From assembly GCA_028023455.1 (NCBI GenBank), contig JAQFVV010000022.1:10683100-10747099 (forward strand): a DNA stretch of 64,000 nucleotides, in the 5' to 3' direction. The notes under the pieces are model-generated. The model was not told the origin of the DNA. It did not search any database and was given only the letters and a program-made list of their open reading frames with translations. The number at the start of each line of letters is the position of its first letter. Positions within the stretch are counted from its first letter, which is position 1. Source of the DNA: Epiperipatus broadwayi. Lineage: Eukaryota; Onychophora; Udeonychophora; Euonychophora; Peripatidae. Shown one piece after another: positions 1 to 12,200 of the stretch. The position numbers were made by a program, and so were the translations under genes.

Positions 1-810
1 GGGATTAATAAGATATTTTAATAATGCTCCAATAAAGTTAAACTGAAATTTGCAGTGTTTTAAAATATTGACAGACTTTGAACATAACTCAGACTTTAGT
101 ACCAGTAAGATAGTAGTTAAAACATCACATGACCATCATTTTTTCCCCTTCCATCATTGTATATATAACTGAACTAGAGATTAGTCTATAAATTTAGTTT
201 ATTATTTAATTGATGAAGAATATTTTAATTCTTGGACAAAATTCTACAATACTTGAATTAGTAAGAGTCCTAAATTCATATTTAATCTTTTTTCAGTTTC
301 AGAAATGTTGGCTTCTAAGATATTCCTGAGCCTGGATAGCATCTCTCCATTAGAAGATGATGTTCTTCTCAGCCTCAGATTTTTTATTTAGATCTGTTAT
401 GCCAATATGGAATAATGTGCTTAATAATTAAATTGGGTATCTTTTGTTCATTATTAATCTTGTGTCAGCAATGTCTTTGATTCTTGATTTTTTTTAAATA
501 AATAGCATTAGTTGAAGTTTCATCATCAGTATTACAACTTTAAAGTCAAATAAATTATTTATGATATTTATTTCAAGATCATTAGGAAGGGCACTTTGAA
601 TTACTTCAGAGTGATGGTGCAGTTATTTGGGAACTCACTTGATTCATAAATTCCTGGTCATGTTAAAATGTTTGTTTTATATATTCATGCCTCTAAAGAA
701 TAAATCATTTGATTAAATAAATCATTATAAATATAAATGTGTATTTTAATAATAGTGAAAAAGTAGCTTTTAATGGAATCTTGAAAAAAGCATTTTAATG
801 AAGTATAAAA

Positions 811-1022
811 ACCTAACATCATATGATCACCATTTCTTATGCTTGCTCAAGCTGTTAAAAACAGTGCTCTCACATCCAAGGCTCCTCACGATGAAAGCCA
901 CAAGCTAGAAACTAGTCTGGGGATATTAGATAGGGATTTTATGCACAAACCTTCTTGAATCCATTGATTACTCTGGCTTACACTGAGTGGCACTACTGTA
1001 TGGAAAGTTTTGACTCTGTTTT
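811..1022 (+). mobile_element. Foldback/hammerhead family 1, shortened copy
   Basis: It opens with the family's 5' segment (CTAACATCATATGATCACC) and closes with the family's 3' arm, ending near TGGAAAGTTTTGACTCTGTT. The inner hammerhead-like core is at 875-939: ATCCAA, TCCTCA, then CGATGA (one base short of CTGATGA), stem II AGC-CACAA-GCT, GAAA, CTAG, TC, TGGGGA. Stem II differs from the copy at 5524 by a paired change (G-C to A-T). No target duplication is clear. Confidence 0.7.
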
Positions 1023-3637
1023 ATAGGAGCCTAAGTGCTACTAATTTGGAATATTTTGTTTAAACCAATACTATTTTTAAAACAATTTTAAATTTGCATT
1101 TTAAAATTCATTTATTGGTTGAAACCAGTCTTTATATATTAAAATGAACACATAATTTAAAAAATGTCATTTCTGAAAATTAGAAGTGTCTAAATAATCT
1201 TGTGGTTATAATATGAGCCAAAATTTACTAGTGCCTAAAAATTTTTTCCATTACATTTCACCCCTCCCATACTGTTTCACGCACTTTAATCTGAAGTCAC
1301 CAAATAATATGGAAAAACTTTAACAAACAATTAATCATCAAATAAACTATGTAAAATTCATTTTCACCTTTATGATGATTACAGTAGCTGGAATGTTATG
1401 CATCCCATTTCAGAGGTAGACTACCTAATTGTTTTAACTATTTAAAGTATTTTAAATTTGCTACATAAAATTCATTTTAAAAATATCTGTCTGATTTTCA
1501 AAACTTTTTAATAAATTAATATATACCATCAGTGATGAAGTTAGCAGCATATTATGTCATTTGTTTCTTTTGTTTTTAGCCATCACTTTATTTATTGTAA
1601 TTACAACTTACGTTAACTTGAGATCTTTACCTTGTAGCTAATAATACATTTACAAACCAATATTGAATTTCTAAATGGGCTGAAAGAAAAATTCTTGGAC
1701 TGTTTAAAAATTATAATAAATGTTCAAGTTCATCCTTTCCAGATTGGATACAAAAGTGCAAGCTATTATGCCATAAAATCACTTCTAATATATAAATAAA
1801 CATTAGTTAAGATGATCATTATATAACTCATTGGTGCATTTTTAGTAGCTTTGAATTGGACACAGTATATCATTACTTATATAGGTCACAGAGATCACCC
1901 TTAATTTTTAAAAAAAAAAAGAACTGAGATAGTAATAATCACCTTTTCGTATAAAAAATATGAAAATATTCCATAATTCCAATGCATAACATACTGCTTA
2001 TTAATAAATGCTTAATGCTTCTGCCTTCCATACTCATAATTACTGAATTAGATTGGAGTTAGAAAAATCTTAGAAAATTTGTTTAGACCATAAATAATCT
2101 TAAAAGTTTTTTTTCTTCAGGTAATCAGTCCTTAATCAACTCAGTTAGTCTTCCAGTATTGGCATGTATCTATTATTAGCAAGGAGATAAAATTTCCAGG
2201 CTAGACTAGAATCAAATTCTCACTGAAAAAACCAACTAAAAAACTATTGTAGTATGGCATGTAGTAGGACAAGTCATGTATTCTTATTTGTTAACTTATT
2301 AAAATGAGGATTGATTGAGTTACTGAATTCTAGATAGCATGCTGGATTTCTCTATCTGAACAGACATATTGCCTTGAGATCAAAAGATAGTTATACATAT
2401 ATAACTATTATGACATATATATAATGCAATGTTGAAAATAGATAAAAACCAGGAGATAAAGTTAGCTATCACCAAGTAATCAGTTCCCTCTTATTGTGAT
2501 GATTATTATTTCACAGGATTTAAAAATGCATATATAGTTGAACACATGTATTGCCTAATGATCAATATATAATAACAATCCATGGAAATATTTAATTCAA
2601 CATATACAACTCTCAGAAGTTTAAAGTATTATTTGCTGAATGTCATGAAAGATGTTATTCTTTCACATTCTCACACCTAATAATAAATAGCTTTCTGGGT
2701 TTAAATTCTTTAAGAATTTAGGTTTGAAGTAAAAGAGGACTCCTTGGACCTCTTTTACTTCAACAAAAACTCCAACAAAAGAGCTATTGTAGATAAATGA
2801 GAAAAACTTGTTTAACCTCAGGGATTGTTAATTAGTAGTAATTGTATCATTTCTTGGCAACATCAAAGGTTAAAGTTTATCTTTCTTTACATGAATATGA
2901 TCTTATTTCTATTCTTTATTATAATATCATTCCATGGAAATATTAATAAATTTAATATATATCAACCTTCTACAAAATTTAAAATGTGGATATAAACGAG
3001 TTTGCACCTTATGTGGAAGGTTGTAATGAAAAATATTGAACTGTCAGTATGGATTTGGTGGTTTAATGTTTGATATATCTGGTTCACCTGAGGAGTGAGG
3101 GTTATTCATAAAATACATGCATGGTAAGAGAAGTATCATCTGACTTTCTGCAATGGTGGATGTTTGTGATGAAATGGAGTTAAGATGAGAAATGCACTGA
3201 CAAAACCCAAGAAACATAGAAAACATATAATTTTTCAAATTTTTATCATGGATATAAGAACTAAAGTAAGTTGACCATTGAATTGATGCAGTGTTAGCAG
3301 ATCTATTGTTAAAGCTAGATAGGCCAAAATTATTATGGAAGCATCTCCTAGTGTTTTTTGTCTTAACTAATTTACACTCTTATATGAGTAATAAGTTAAT
3401 AAAGAGATGACTAATTTTTAATATATAGCTTAAAATGAAGACAGCAAGTTGAACTTTCATAGAAGAAATCTATATAATTTTTCTATTTTTTAAAAGTGAA
3501 TATGTTAAATGTGATGTTCATATTGTATTATGCTAGCATATATCTTAATAATGTAAAAAGCTCATTAAAATGAATAGTTTTACTTTGAAAGTTGAGATAA
3601 TAGGTTAAAAGCTGCTAATTAAAAGATATATTAAATT

Positions 3638-3850
3638 TACATGCTAGAAGTGATATAGCTGGATCTATGGGTCTTGAGCTTCTCAATCTGTCACTGTGCT
3701 AAACCATGTAAGGCTGAAAATAATCGAATGGTTTATTGTTCATGACTTGATGAGAAACTCATGTACTAGAAGTGACAAAGCTGGGCTGCATTTCAAGAAT
3801 ATTGACCTCCAGAATTTAGCCTTCTACTACATTAAATCATGAAGACAATC
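3638..3850 (-). repeat. Two adjacent copies of a tRNA-like interspersed repeat (family G)
   Basis: Both halves carry the diagnostic stretch reading, on +, 'agaagtga…gctg…atctatgg…cttgag' and ending near CTAAACCATGTAAGG, with AATCGAATGGTTTATTG between them. Read on the minus strand, the family starts with a TGGTTTAGTGTAGTAG-like box resembling the A box of glycine tRNA, and ends in an AAACCATTCGATTATT tail. At least nine more copies lie in the window. Confidence 0.5.
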
Positions 3851-5523
3851 ACTGAAAGTGATCAAGAGTTATTGCATCTTGAGAGCATTCCATTGTCTAG
3901 TTATTTCTTCATATTGTACCTTGTCACCAGATGATATAGGAATGATGAGTTAAGCTTTTACATTGACTTTTCAAATATCATTGACAATTTAGGTGAGATT
4001 AGAGCAGTTAGGCTCAGCCCCTGCTTGAGATCCTTGAGTGTCTCTCAGTCTGTGATCAATTGATCATGTGATGTATGTTTTTAGATTATTAGGTTGAAAT
4101 GATAAATTTTCTAACTGCAATATATACAATCTGTTTTTAAATCGGATTTGTTAAAAAGCTGTAAGTTTTTCAGATTCAAAGTTGATAATTTTCTTTAACT
4201 TATAATCTCTTCAGTTTACTTTCCAATATTTATCATTAAATTAGCTTTTGTCCATTATTAGCTAAATAATAAAAACAAGGATGGAAAGTTTCTCAAATCT
4301 TCACTATCCAATAATATTTTTTCTCTCTTTATTATTTATTGAAAACCGTTTATTTATTGCAGATTTAATAATCTTGTAAATAAACATCAGCTGATAAATA
4401 TGTAATAATATTCATGGAGTGCTATAATAAATTCCGATTCTTACATCATATTAATTTACTATTCTGTCTTATTAATCATTTTTATTCAATAAATAAATTA
4501 ACATTGAGACCAGAGAGGGCGTTATGTGCAAAAAAAAAATGGCTCTAGTTAAATCTAACTTAAGAATTATTAAGTATATATGCGTGTTTGAGTTTATTAC
4601 AGCATTCCGTAGATGTTACTATTGTTATTTTTAGTAACATGATCTTTAAATTAAGAAAACATTTGCTAATTAATCTAACTGTAGTAATTAAGAAGTTATA
4701 TACTGTATTAATATATATTGATAGAATTTAATCTGAAAAATCAGAAATTGATTAGTCAATTAATTAATAGTAAAATAGAAGAATAGTTCTGACAGGTTCG
4801 ATAGACTAAATAAGTTAGTTCACATATTGTTAAAAGAATTATATGCTGATTTTTTTTTTTTTTAAACCATACTTTAAAAAAAAAAAAAATTTATGATAGA
4901 CCATATGTAAATAATTTATTTGTGAGAGAAAAAACATTGAAAAACAACACGGGCGCTGAGTGATACTACCACACGACTTTAATAAAAAAAAATTTAAAAA
5001 TGTTTTAATGTGAAAAATGAAGTGTAAATATTTGGTTGGCATAAAAAAAATGTTGAAATATACTTATCATCGTATTTAATTGTGAATTGGTGAAACATGC
5101 TGATAATCTAAAGTTGTTGAAAGGTAAAAACATTGATGTAAAAAAATAAAATACCCATTAATTAATTTAAAAACTTTGAGATTATTTGATTATGATGGTA
5201 ACATTTAGTTGTAGTTATATGTTAGACTATTCCATCATTTTGTTGAAATTGTTAAATGTTTTGTAGAAAATTCAACTTTATACTTTTCCAAATATATTCA
5301 TCTGTTAATAATAACACACACATTCTGTCAAAGGCAAGTGAGTAGAAATTTTATATATCTATGTTTGAAGATCTTCCTGGGTTTTTCATTTAATAAAAAA
5401 ACAAGATTTCATGGTTTCCAAATATTATGGATCATCCGACTATGACTTATGGAGTTATCTGCCATTGTCAAATGAATAGTTTATTTAAATCTATTTTAAT
5501 TTTTTCTCTAAATATAGTGTTTT

Positions 5524-5863
5524 AAGCCAATGAACATCACATGACCACCTCCTCTTATGCTTGTATATAACTGTTGTTAAAACAGGCAAAACTCACTATA
5601 TATATTGCCACACACAGCAAGCTAGAGTAATCAATGACCGCCAGAAGGCGTGTGGGTGGAGGGTTGCATTAGATTCTAAGATCTAGATGCAGTGCTCTCA
5701 GATCCAAGGCTCCTCACTGATGAAGGCCACAAGCCAGAAACTAGTCTGGGGATATTGGATGAGTAGGCACTAGATGGGAATTTTATTCACAAGCCTTCTG
5801 GCGGCCATTGATTACTCTAGCTTGCTGGATGTGGCAATATATATAGTGAGTTTTGTCTGTTTT
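5524..5863 (+). mobile_element. Foldback/hammerhead family 1, full copy with 13 bp TSD
   Basis: The target duplication AATATAGTGTTTT is at 5511-5523 and 5864-5876. Inverted arms of about 70 bp run from AAAACAGGCAAAACTCAC to GCCAGAAGGC and back from GCCTTCTGGCGGCC to GAGTTTTGTCTGTTTT. The centre holds an intact minimal hammerhead motif (5702-5760). There is no coding capacity and no A-tail. Such long duplications do not fit cut-and-paste MITEs; they fit target-primed retrotransposition, as by Penelope-like elements. Confidence 0.85.
5702..5760 (+). ncRNA. Minimal type I hammerhead ribozyme candidate
   Basis: Read 5' to 3': ATCCAA / GGC / TCCTCA (stem I, 5'), CTGATGA at 5717-5723, stem II GGC-CACAA-GCC at 5725-5735, GAAA at 5737-5740, CTAG, TC at 5745-5746 (predicted cleavage after it), TGGGGA / TA / TTGGAT (stem I, 3'). 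Stem I is two 6 bp helices around an internal loop, as in active type I hammerheads. Stem III is only A-U plus C-G with a UA loop, as in Penelope and retrozyme ribozymes. A weakness: positions 10.1/11.1 are A and A, so stem II starts one base in. Confidence 0.72.
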
Positions 5864-5889
5864 AATATAGTGTTTTCCTAATCAAACAT

Positions 5890-7070
5890 ATGTTCATTGG
5901 TATATACATGATCTGCTATTTCAACAATAACTTTTTTTCTATAATCATCATTTTAGTTTCTTAAATCATTTTTGATAGGATGCCTAATTTCACCAATATT
6001 TATATGGTTCCACTTTTATATAGAATTTCATAAATGCAGTTATTATTTTTTCAGCATTTCTGGTTTATGTTTTATAGAGATTAGGATTCTTCATAGTGTA
6101 CTACAACTTTGGACTATTCTGATATTATATTCATTACAGATTTTTTTTAGTATGTCTGCCATCTCTGGTTTGCATGAATGCAAATGTACTATAATAACTA
6201 TCATTGTTTTTTTTTATTTTGATATTTTTTCTAATTATCTACTTGTTTACTTAATAATAGATGATAAATAACCATTCTTTGTGAAAGTTTTAGATAGGAC
6301 ATTCTTTTTTACCGAGCTACTAGCTTCTGACTAAACCTTTTTTGCTTTGTCATAATAATAAATTTCCTTTTTTATAGTTCTGTCATCATTATTTGTATAT
6401 ATATTATTTGTATATATATTTGTATATATATTCTGTAAACAAGTTTTATTGTGTTATGAAGGAGTCTTATCATAACAATATCTAAGAATACTATTTTTTG
6501 TTCTTGCTATAATTCTATTGTGAATTTAATTGAAAGAGATGTGTCATTGATATGCATCCAAAATGTTTGTAATCATATTTCAATATGTGATTATATAGAA
6601 AATGTATTATTGATATAGCGAAGCCAAGTTTTTGGTGGAAATTGTTAAAGTATTTGTGACCATGGTCTCTCAAGTTATTTTATGTAAATATTGTTAAACC
6701 AAAGTATATTGTTGTTATGCAGAATATTACCAGTTCCATTATATTATCAATTGGAAGAGTTATTTTGATTTCTAAGCTATCATCTTCCTTCACACTTTTT
6801 CTTACATTAGACAATGCTTTTTGTGAGTAAATTTTCCACATCAATGTTCATTAAAATGTTAGTTTTTTCCATTTTCATATTCTTAATTAACTCCACAAGT
6901 ATGTCTAATATGTCACAAGATGTCAGCATCAAATGTATTATTTCACTGATTGTGAAAAAAGTAAATTAGCTACATATTTCAGCAAAATTTCACATTGTGG
7001 TCAACCTAAAATTTATAAGGACTATCTTCTTTTAAAACCTATGTATTAATTTTAGAAATTCATTGTGTAA
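5890..7070 (-). pseudogene. Penelope-like element, decayed (RT plus GIY-YIG region)
   Basis: Read on the minus strand, the RT part (about 7000-6600) gives NILMNIDVENLLTKS, the counterpart of the Penelope SFDVVSLFT catalytic block, then LPIDNIMELVIFCITTIYF, matching the LL-FCL-TYF block. Further on (about 6290-5890) come MADILKKICNEYNIR, RILIS and HINIGEIRHPIKNDLR followed by NDDYRKK, equivalent to the C-terminal linker and the GIY-YIG endonuclease. Several stops and frameshifts make it dead. It abuts a second copy in the opposite direction at about 7070. The open frame at 5972-6271 on + is a shadow. Confidence 0.8.
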
Positions 7071-7079
7071 TAAAGATTT

Positions 7080-8290
7080 TTCTCAAGATTGTTGAGTCCA
7101 TAAGACACAGTTCTTTTCAGGTATTCTAAGTCCTTGATAAATGTGAAAGTAGAACTGGTATCATAGTAAGCTTTAGTATAGAAAATTTATTCACAAATGT
7201 ATCTAGTTATAAGCATTGTTTCTTGTGAGAAAAGATGGTTAAATGAAAATATTAAACCATAAACCAGATCAACTCTTCCTATTGATAGTATAATGGAATT
7301 GTTAATATTCTGTATAACAGCAGCCTCCTTTTAATTCAAACCATTCTTTCAACAAAATGAAGATATGGATAGGGTTCTCTACTGTCATTCTTGATCAGGA
7401 ACATTTACATGGAAGAGCTTGAAGGCACAGCCATAAATACTACTTCATCTCTGACAAAATTCTAGTAGCAACTACATCAGTGATGCATTCATTATACGAC
7501 TACATGGTGCCTTCTACATGCTCATTAGCATGTCTTTTAATTAAATTTATAATAGAATAAAAACAAAAATTGGCAGTCTTGAATGTTCTTGTCATAATGA
7601 AATCAAAATGTTACAGATCCCCCCCTTCCAAATATTTAACATATATTTCTAATTATAACAGAAATACAAATAATGAGGTTATACTATCAATATAGAACAA
7701 AGTAAAAAAATTTGTTCGGAATTCAGCGATTTAGAAAAAGAAATATTTAGCATAGGTTAAACTCACATGATGAATGGTTATACATCATGCATCTCTAAGA
7801 AAACGTTACATAGGACCATCAATAGGAAAAAGAACAATGATATGTATTGCAGTATATCTATACATGCCAAAGATGGCAAACAAAATAAAGTCTGCAATCA
7901 ATATAAGTTCAGCTTTCCAAGTTGGAAACTCCGTGCAAGAATCCTAATCTCTGCAAAATCTATACTTGAAATGGTAAAAAACAACTGCATATATAAAATA
8001 TGGGCAAACATAAATTTATAAAGTTAGCCACCCCATGAAAAATGGTTAAAATAAAATGATGATTGGAGAAAAATGAGCAGATGTGTTTAAAGCAGCAGGC
8101 CATGTATATAATAAAACACAAATATTGGTAGAGAGGAAATAAAAAAAGTCAAAGAAGTAATTCATATGATTATGATAAATAAGTCAGAAAATCTGCAATG
8201 TTTGGAAATCATTCATTCATCTCATCCTTTAAAAGGAAAAAAACAACAACAGGCATCCTTATAGATGAATATATAAAATTTCTACTGACT
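7080..8290 (+). pseudogene. Penelope-like element, decayed (RT plus GIY-YIG region)
   Basis: Translated fragments: IIVSFSIENLFTNVSS (7155-7210, RT block), LPIDSIMELLIFCITAASF and FKPFFQQNEDMD (7270-7370), MEELEGTAINTTSSLTKF (7412-7464). The open stretch 7767-8021 gives NDMYCSISIHAKDGKQNK, CNQYKFSF, ARILISAKSILEMVKNNCIY and KIWANI; the last part is the CIYKI-C start of the GIY-YIG domain. FKAAGHVYNKTQILVERK follows at 8088. The YIG residues are lost. It lies head to head with the copy at 5890-7070. Confidence 0.8.
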
Positions 8291-8601
8291 TGCTTTTGAG
8301 ATGATGGTCACAGTTTAAAATTCAGTTCAATTCTCATGATAGCTATCATTGATCATATCAGCAATATCTAAACCAAAAAGAAGAGACTAAGGCTACATGA
8401 AACATACTACTAATTTGTTTGTTATTATTAACTGTAAGCTTTGATATTATGTAAAAACATTTAATAAATTTTAACTAGATGATGTAAAATAGTCCAAGAC
8501 TTAATTACATATAAAAACTTTATTTTTTACAAATTTTAAGGTTTTTAAATTCATGTTCTATAAAAATAATTAAAATACCTTTTTTATATATTTCTTTTTA
8601 G

Positions 8602-9291
8602 CTCCAACTAACCCCTCTGTTGTTTTCCATCGTACACCCGAATCCTCAACATTTCCTGGTCCACCTAGTAAGCCTGTAACTACCAATATAACTGAAACAT
8701 CTGTCAAATTAACATGGCGTCCACCAGCCAATCAGGGTGCTTCACCAGTGATTGGCTACACAGTAGAATATTTCAGTTATGATCTACAATCTGGTTGGGT
8801 AGTAGTAGCTCATCGAGTTGCTATGGAAACCTACATTGTCCACAATCTTCGGCCTGACACAAGCTACATTTTTTTAGTAAGAGCGGAAAATTCTTATGGC
8901 CTAAGTGTTCCTAGCCCTGTGTCAGATGCTGTAAGGACAATGGGAGTACGACGTTTGTTACCTGATTACGATTTGGATGAAGTCAGAAGTAAACTTAGTG
9001 GTGAAGTTGTACGGCTTCGGGAGCTCAAAGTCCTCAGTTCATCTGCAGTCCGACTGAATTGGGAAACATTGAAATCTTTGGAATATGTGGAAGGATTTTT
9101 TATTAAATTTCGTTGCTTGGATGGAGGAGTCCCAAAATATGATATGGTGACTTTACTCAATGGTGAAGCAGTTTCTCATGTCGTTATGAACCTCCAGAAG
9201 TTTGCAAAATATGAATTCTTTGTTGTCCCATTTTATAAAGGTATTGAAGGGCAGCCTAGTAATATCAAATCTGCAAGCACATTGGAAGATG
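8602..9291 (+). CDS. robo: Robo exon: Ig5/FN3-1 linker, FN3-1 and FN3-2
   Basis: 690 bp, entered in phase 1 after a TTTTTAG acceptor and left in phase 1 at GGTAAGT. Counting from the first Ala, the linker is residues 1-18. FN3-1 spans about 19-115, with PGPPSKP, the buried Trp39 in VKLTWRPP and the [15 protein letters not shown] strand. After a charged linker (YDLDEVRSK), FN3-2 runs from about 140 ([15 protein letters not shown]) to 228, including the [12 protein letters not shown] strand. This matches the first two fibronectin domains of ROBO1, where the motif LSSSSIEVHW occupies the same place. GC content is visibly higher than in the flanking introns. An antisense open frame at 8966-9160 is a shadow of this exon. 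Confidence 0.97.
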
Positions 9292-12200
9292 GTAAGTGAT
9301 AATTTTTTTAAAATTGAAAATTAGATATTCAAATATTAAATTGCCTATATTAATAAAAAATAGTATGATTAGTTTAAATCTTAAGTATTTAGTTTGGATA
9401 TTATGTTAGAAATAAGGTGATAGCTATGTGTAAGTATAAATCTAATGCTTTTTACTGAAGAAGCAATAGACAGAAACTTGATCTACAAATTTACATATGT
9501 TACTACAATTAGTCTTAACTGATTTCTCAATCTTTCAATATATGGGTCTGGAGTAGAGTAAATAGACTGAATTATTCTCTCCTAATGCTATGTTGAAAGT
9601 TGAAACATTTTTTGACTTATGCAAATAATCTATTCTTCAATTTTTTCAAAAGTCAAATTTTATGTAAGTCAGATTTTTCCTTACAACATGTTTGCAGAAT
9701 ATTAACAAATGAAACTAAACATTATAGTATCATGGCATGATTTGTTTATATAATCCAAACTGAAGCCTATCTACATCAGGTTTTCTAAAGTTGGATTTAC
9801 TTACATTTGGGGCCTTCCTGTGAATAAAGAAAGACATTGATGTTTTATTTGGTATACAACCAGTATTCTTGGAAAATATCTACCATCATTAATTATTTAT
9901 TAGTAACTATTTTACAAATTTAAATTGTATTTACTTCCAATATGGTTATGTTTGATATTTTTATTGCTTGTGTGAAATGGTACAATAAATGAGTTATTAC
10001 CACTAAACATCACATGATCACCATCTCTTATGCTAGCACTTAACTGTTATTAAACAGTAAAAACTCTCCATCCATTGATTACTCTGGTTGGCACAGGATG
10101 GCACTATTGTGTGGAGAGTTTTGCCTGTTAAATATGATTTATTCTAAACTTTGTCTTGTGTAATATAATTGCAAAGTATGATGAATTCTTGTTTTTGGGA
10201 TTTGCAATGGGTATGGGTATTTAAGCAATAGGATACTGAGATTATTGATTACCACAAATGATGGTGATAGTTTGGGGCTGATTAATATATTCTCAGTGCA
10301 TTTCAGTGATGTAAAGAACTTCATTATTTTATAATGAAATTTAATAGTAAAGTGTTATATTTTGTTATATTTCACTACTGTGAAGTTAGTTATATTATCA
10401 CTATGAAACAAAGCAAAAGAAGTTTGTTCAGAAGTCAATGATTAAAAAAATGAAAAGTTCAATATAGAACAAACTCTCATGAAGTATGATTGATTATCTG
10501 TCAGTTATTATTAATTTTAGAAAACTTTAAATAATCAACAAATAACAAAGAAAAAACAATAAGTAGTGTATTGATATATACCAAGGATATCAGACAAACT
10601 AAAGAAAATCTTCAATCAATATAATATCAGAATAACTTTGCAAAGCCATGTGAAAAGCACCATGTGAATGTAGAAATTATATCAATGAAACCATCTACTC
10701 CATCAAAAAAAACAAAAAACAAAATAGAAGGTCATGCTAATATTAATAAACATATGTTTGGGAAAATACAAAAGAATTGGATAAAGAGGAAAAAGTAAAA
10801 ATAATACAATTTAAAGAAACTGCTTGCATGACAATGGTAAATAACTCCATGAGTCAGCATGATGAGATGATTCATAATAGTTGGAATTACTCTTTAATCT
10901 TCTTAAAAAGAAGAAATGGAGAAATGAGGAAGACTCTCTTAGAAAACTCTAAAATTTTTATTCAGTTGCCTTTGACCAAATAGTCAAAATGTCATCTTAA
11001 TTTCAATATTCATGAATCTAAAGGTCACCAGTTTAATTCCCATGTTAATGCTTCTATTGGTCAGGCTGGCAACATCTGAAGAAAAATAAAAATAATAATG
11101 TTTGAATTTTTTTTTTAAAAAAAAACCACATTTAAATTAAAATAGATGATGAAAATAATTCTAAATATACAAACAAAATACCATTATCACAAATTCTAAG
11201 TCAAACATTGGAATTTTTTAAAAGAAAGAGATAAAACAGTCTTCATATATGTAGCTGATTTCAGAATGTTGATGTGCTGCACTGTGAATTTTTCTTATAC
11301 GGAGTCAGGAATCTCTCAGCAACTATACCCAGCCCTAAGTTTTCCTATATCCTGCTCCATCCCATTTCCACAATATAATCTTTGTCAACTCTATGGCCTT
11401 TATATCTAAATCTCCCTTATCTTTTCCCAAACCCAGCATAAAAACAAATAACTCACTTTCTGTATAATCATTTTGTTTATATTTATTCTTCCACAACTTT
11501 ATTATTTGTAACCTTTCTGCTTTCAGGCATTTACATTCAATTAACAGATGCCTATTATTTTCTATGCCTTCCTTACACAACTTGCAGACTAAATCACACA
11601 CATTTTTCCATTTATGTGATAAGCACCTTTCTAATAGCTCCCTTTAGCAGAATATTAGAAAAGGTATTATTATCTTAACTTGCTAATTACTAAATAATAA
11701 GAATTTGAGTGAGTTTTCCATCTTAATGTTATTGTCTAACTAGAAATAGCTAAGTGGCCATTTTCCTATTAATATTGAATAATCTGAATTGACTATGGGT
11801 CATTCATCTGAAAGAAAAATTCCAAGTATAATTGGAACCTAAAAAAATTTCATCCTGTCCTAACTCAAATCTCAGATTATGAGAATGGCCATGGGTGTTG
11901 CTTCCATTGGATATGATGTTCTTAAAATGTTGACATAAATCATTTCTAAATTTATGAAACATTCTACAAAACATTAATGGGGGGGGGGAGAGCATATAAT
12001 GTTTTGTCCTTCAAAAAAAAAATCGTCATTTGCTTCGAAGCATGACAATAGAATGAGAAGAATCAAGGACCTGTAATTTAAAGACAATGTAGTAATACCA
12101 TGGAACAATAAGAAATTAGCATGCAATTAATCATGCATTGAAACACGTGAGGATAAAACCAGTATATAATTTCCTGATAATGAATAATATATTAGCTTTG

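Larger units (their letters stand above)
1..8601 (+). other. Intron of Robo upstream of the FN3-1 exon (partial)
   Basis: No exon of the Ig region was recognised here. The stretch is AT-rich intron with a hammerhead-bearing repeat (811-1022), two SINE-like fragments (3638-3850), a foldback element (5524-5863) and two Penelope-like copies (5890-8290). A short stretch at 123-180 looks like the 5' end of the foldback family. 1030-3630 and 3860-5510 hold nothing recognised beyond a 14 bp perfect hairpin at 2725-2762. Open frames at 3044-3238 and 4839-5042 have no coding character. Confidence 0.7.

Noticed and set aside
5524-5863. Ordinary hairpin MITE
   Set aside because: The 13-17 bp duplications and the ribozyme core in the family argue against cut-and-paste transposition.
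7767-8021. Independent 84-codon gene
   Set aside because: It aligns to Penelope linker and GIY-YIG sequence of the two other copies.
1-8601. Ig-domain exons of Robo
   Set aside because: No stretch with the Ig Cys/Trp pattern and matching splice phase was found; they must lie further upstream.
11335-11601. Zinc-knuckle host gene
   Set aside because: The same sequence recurs in four other places with a common 3' end, so it is LINE-derived.
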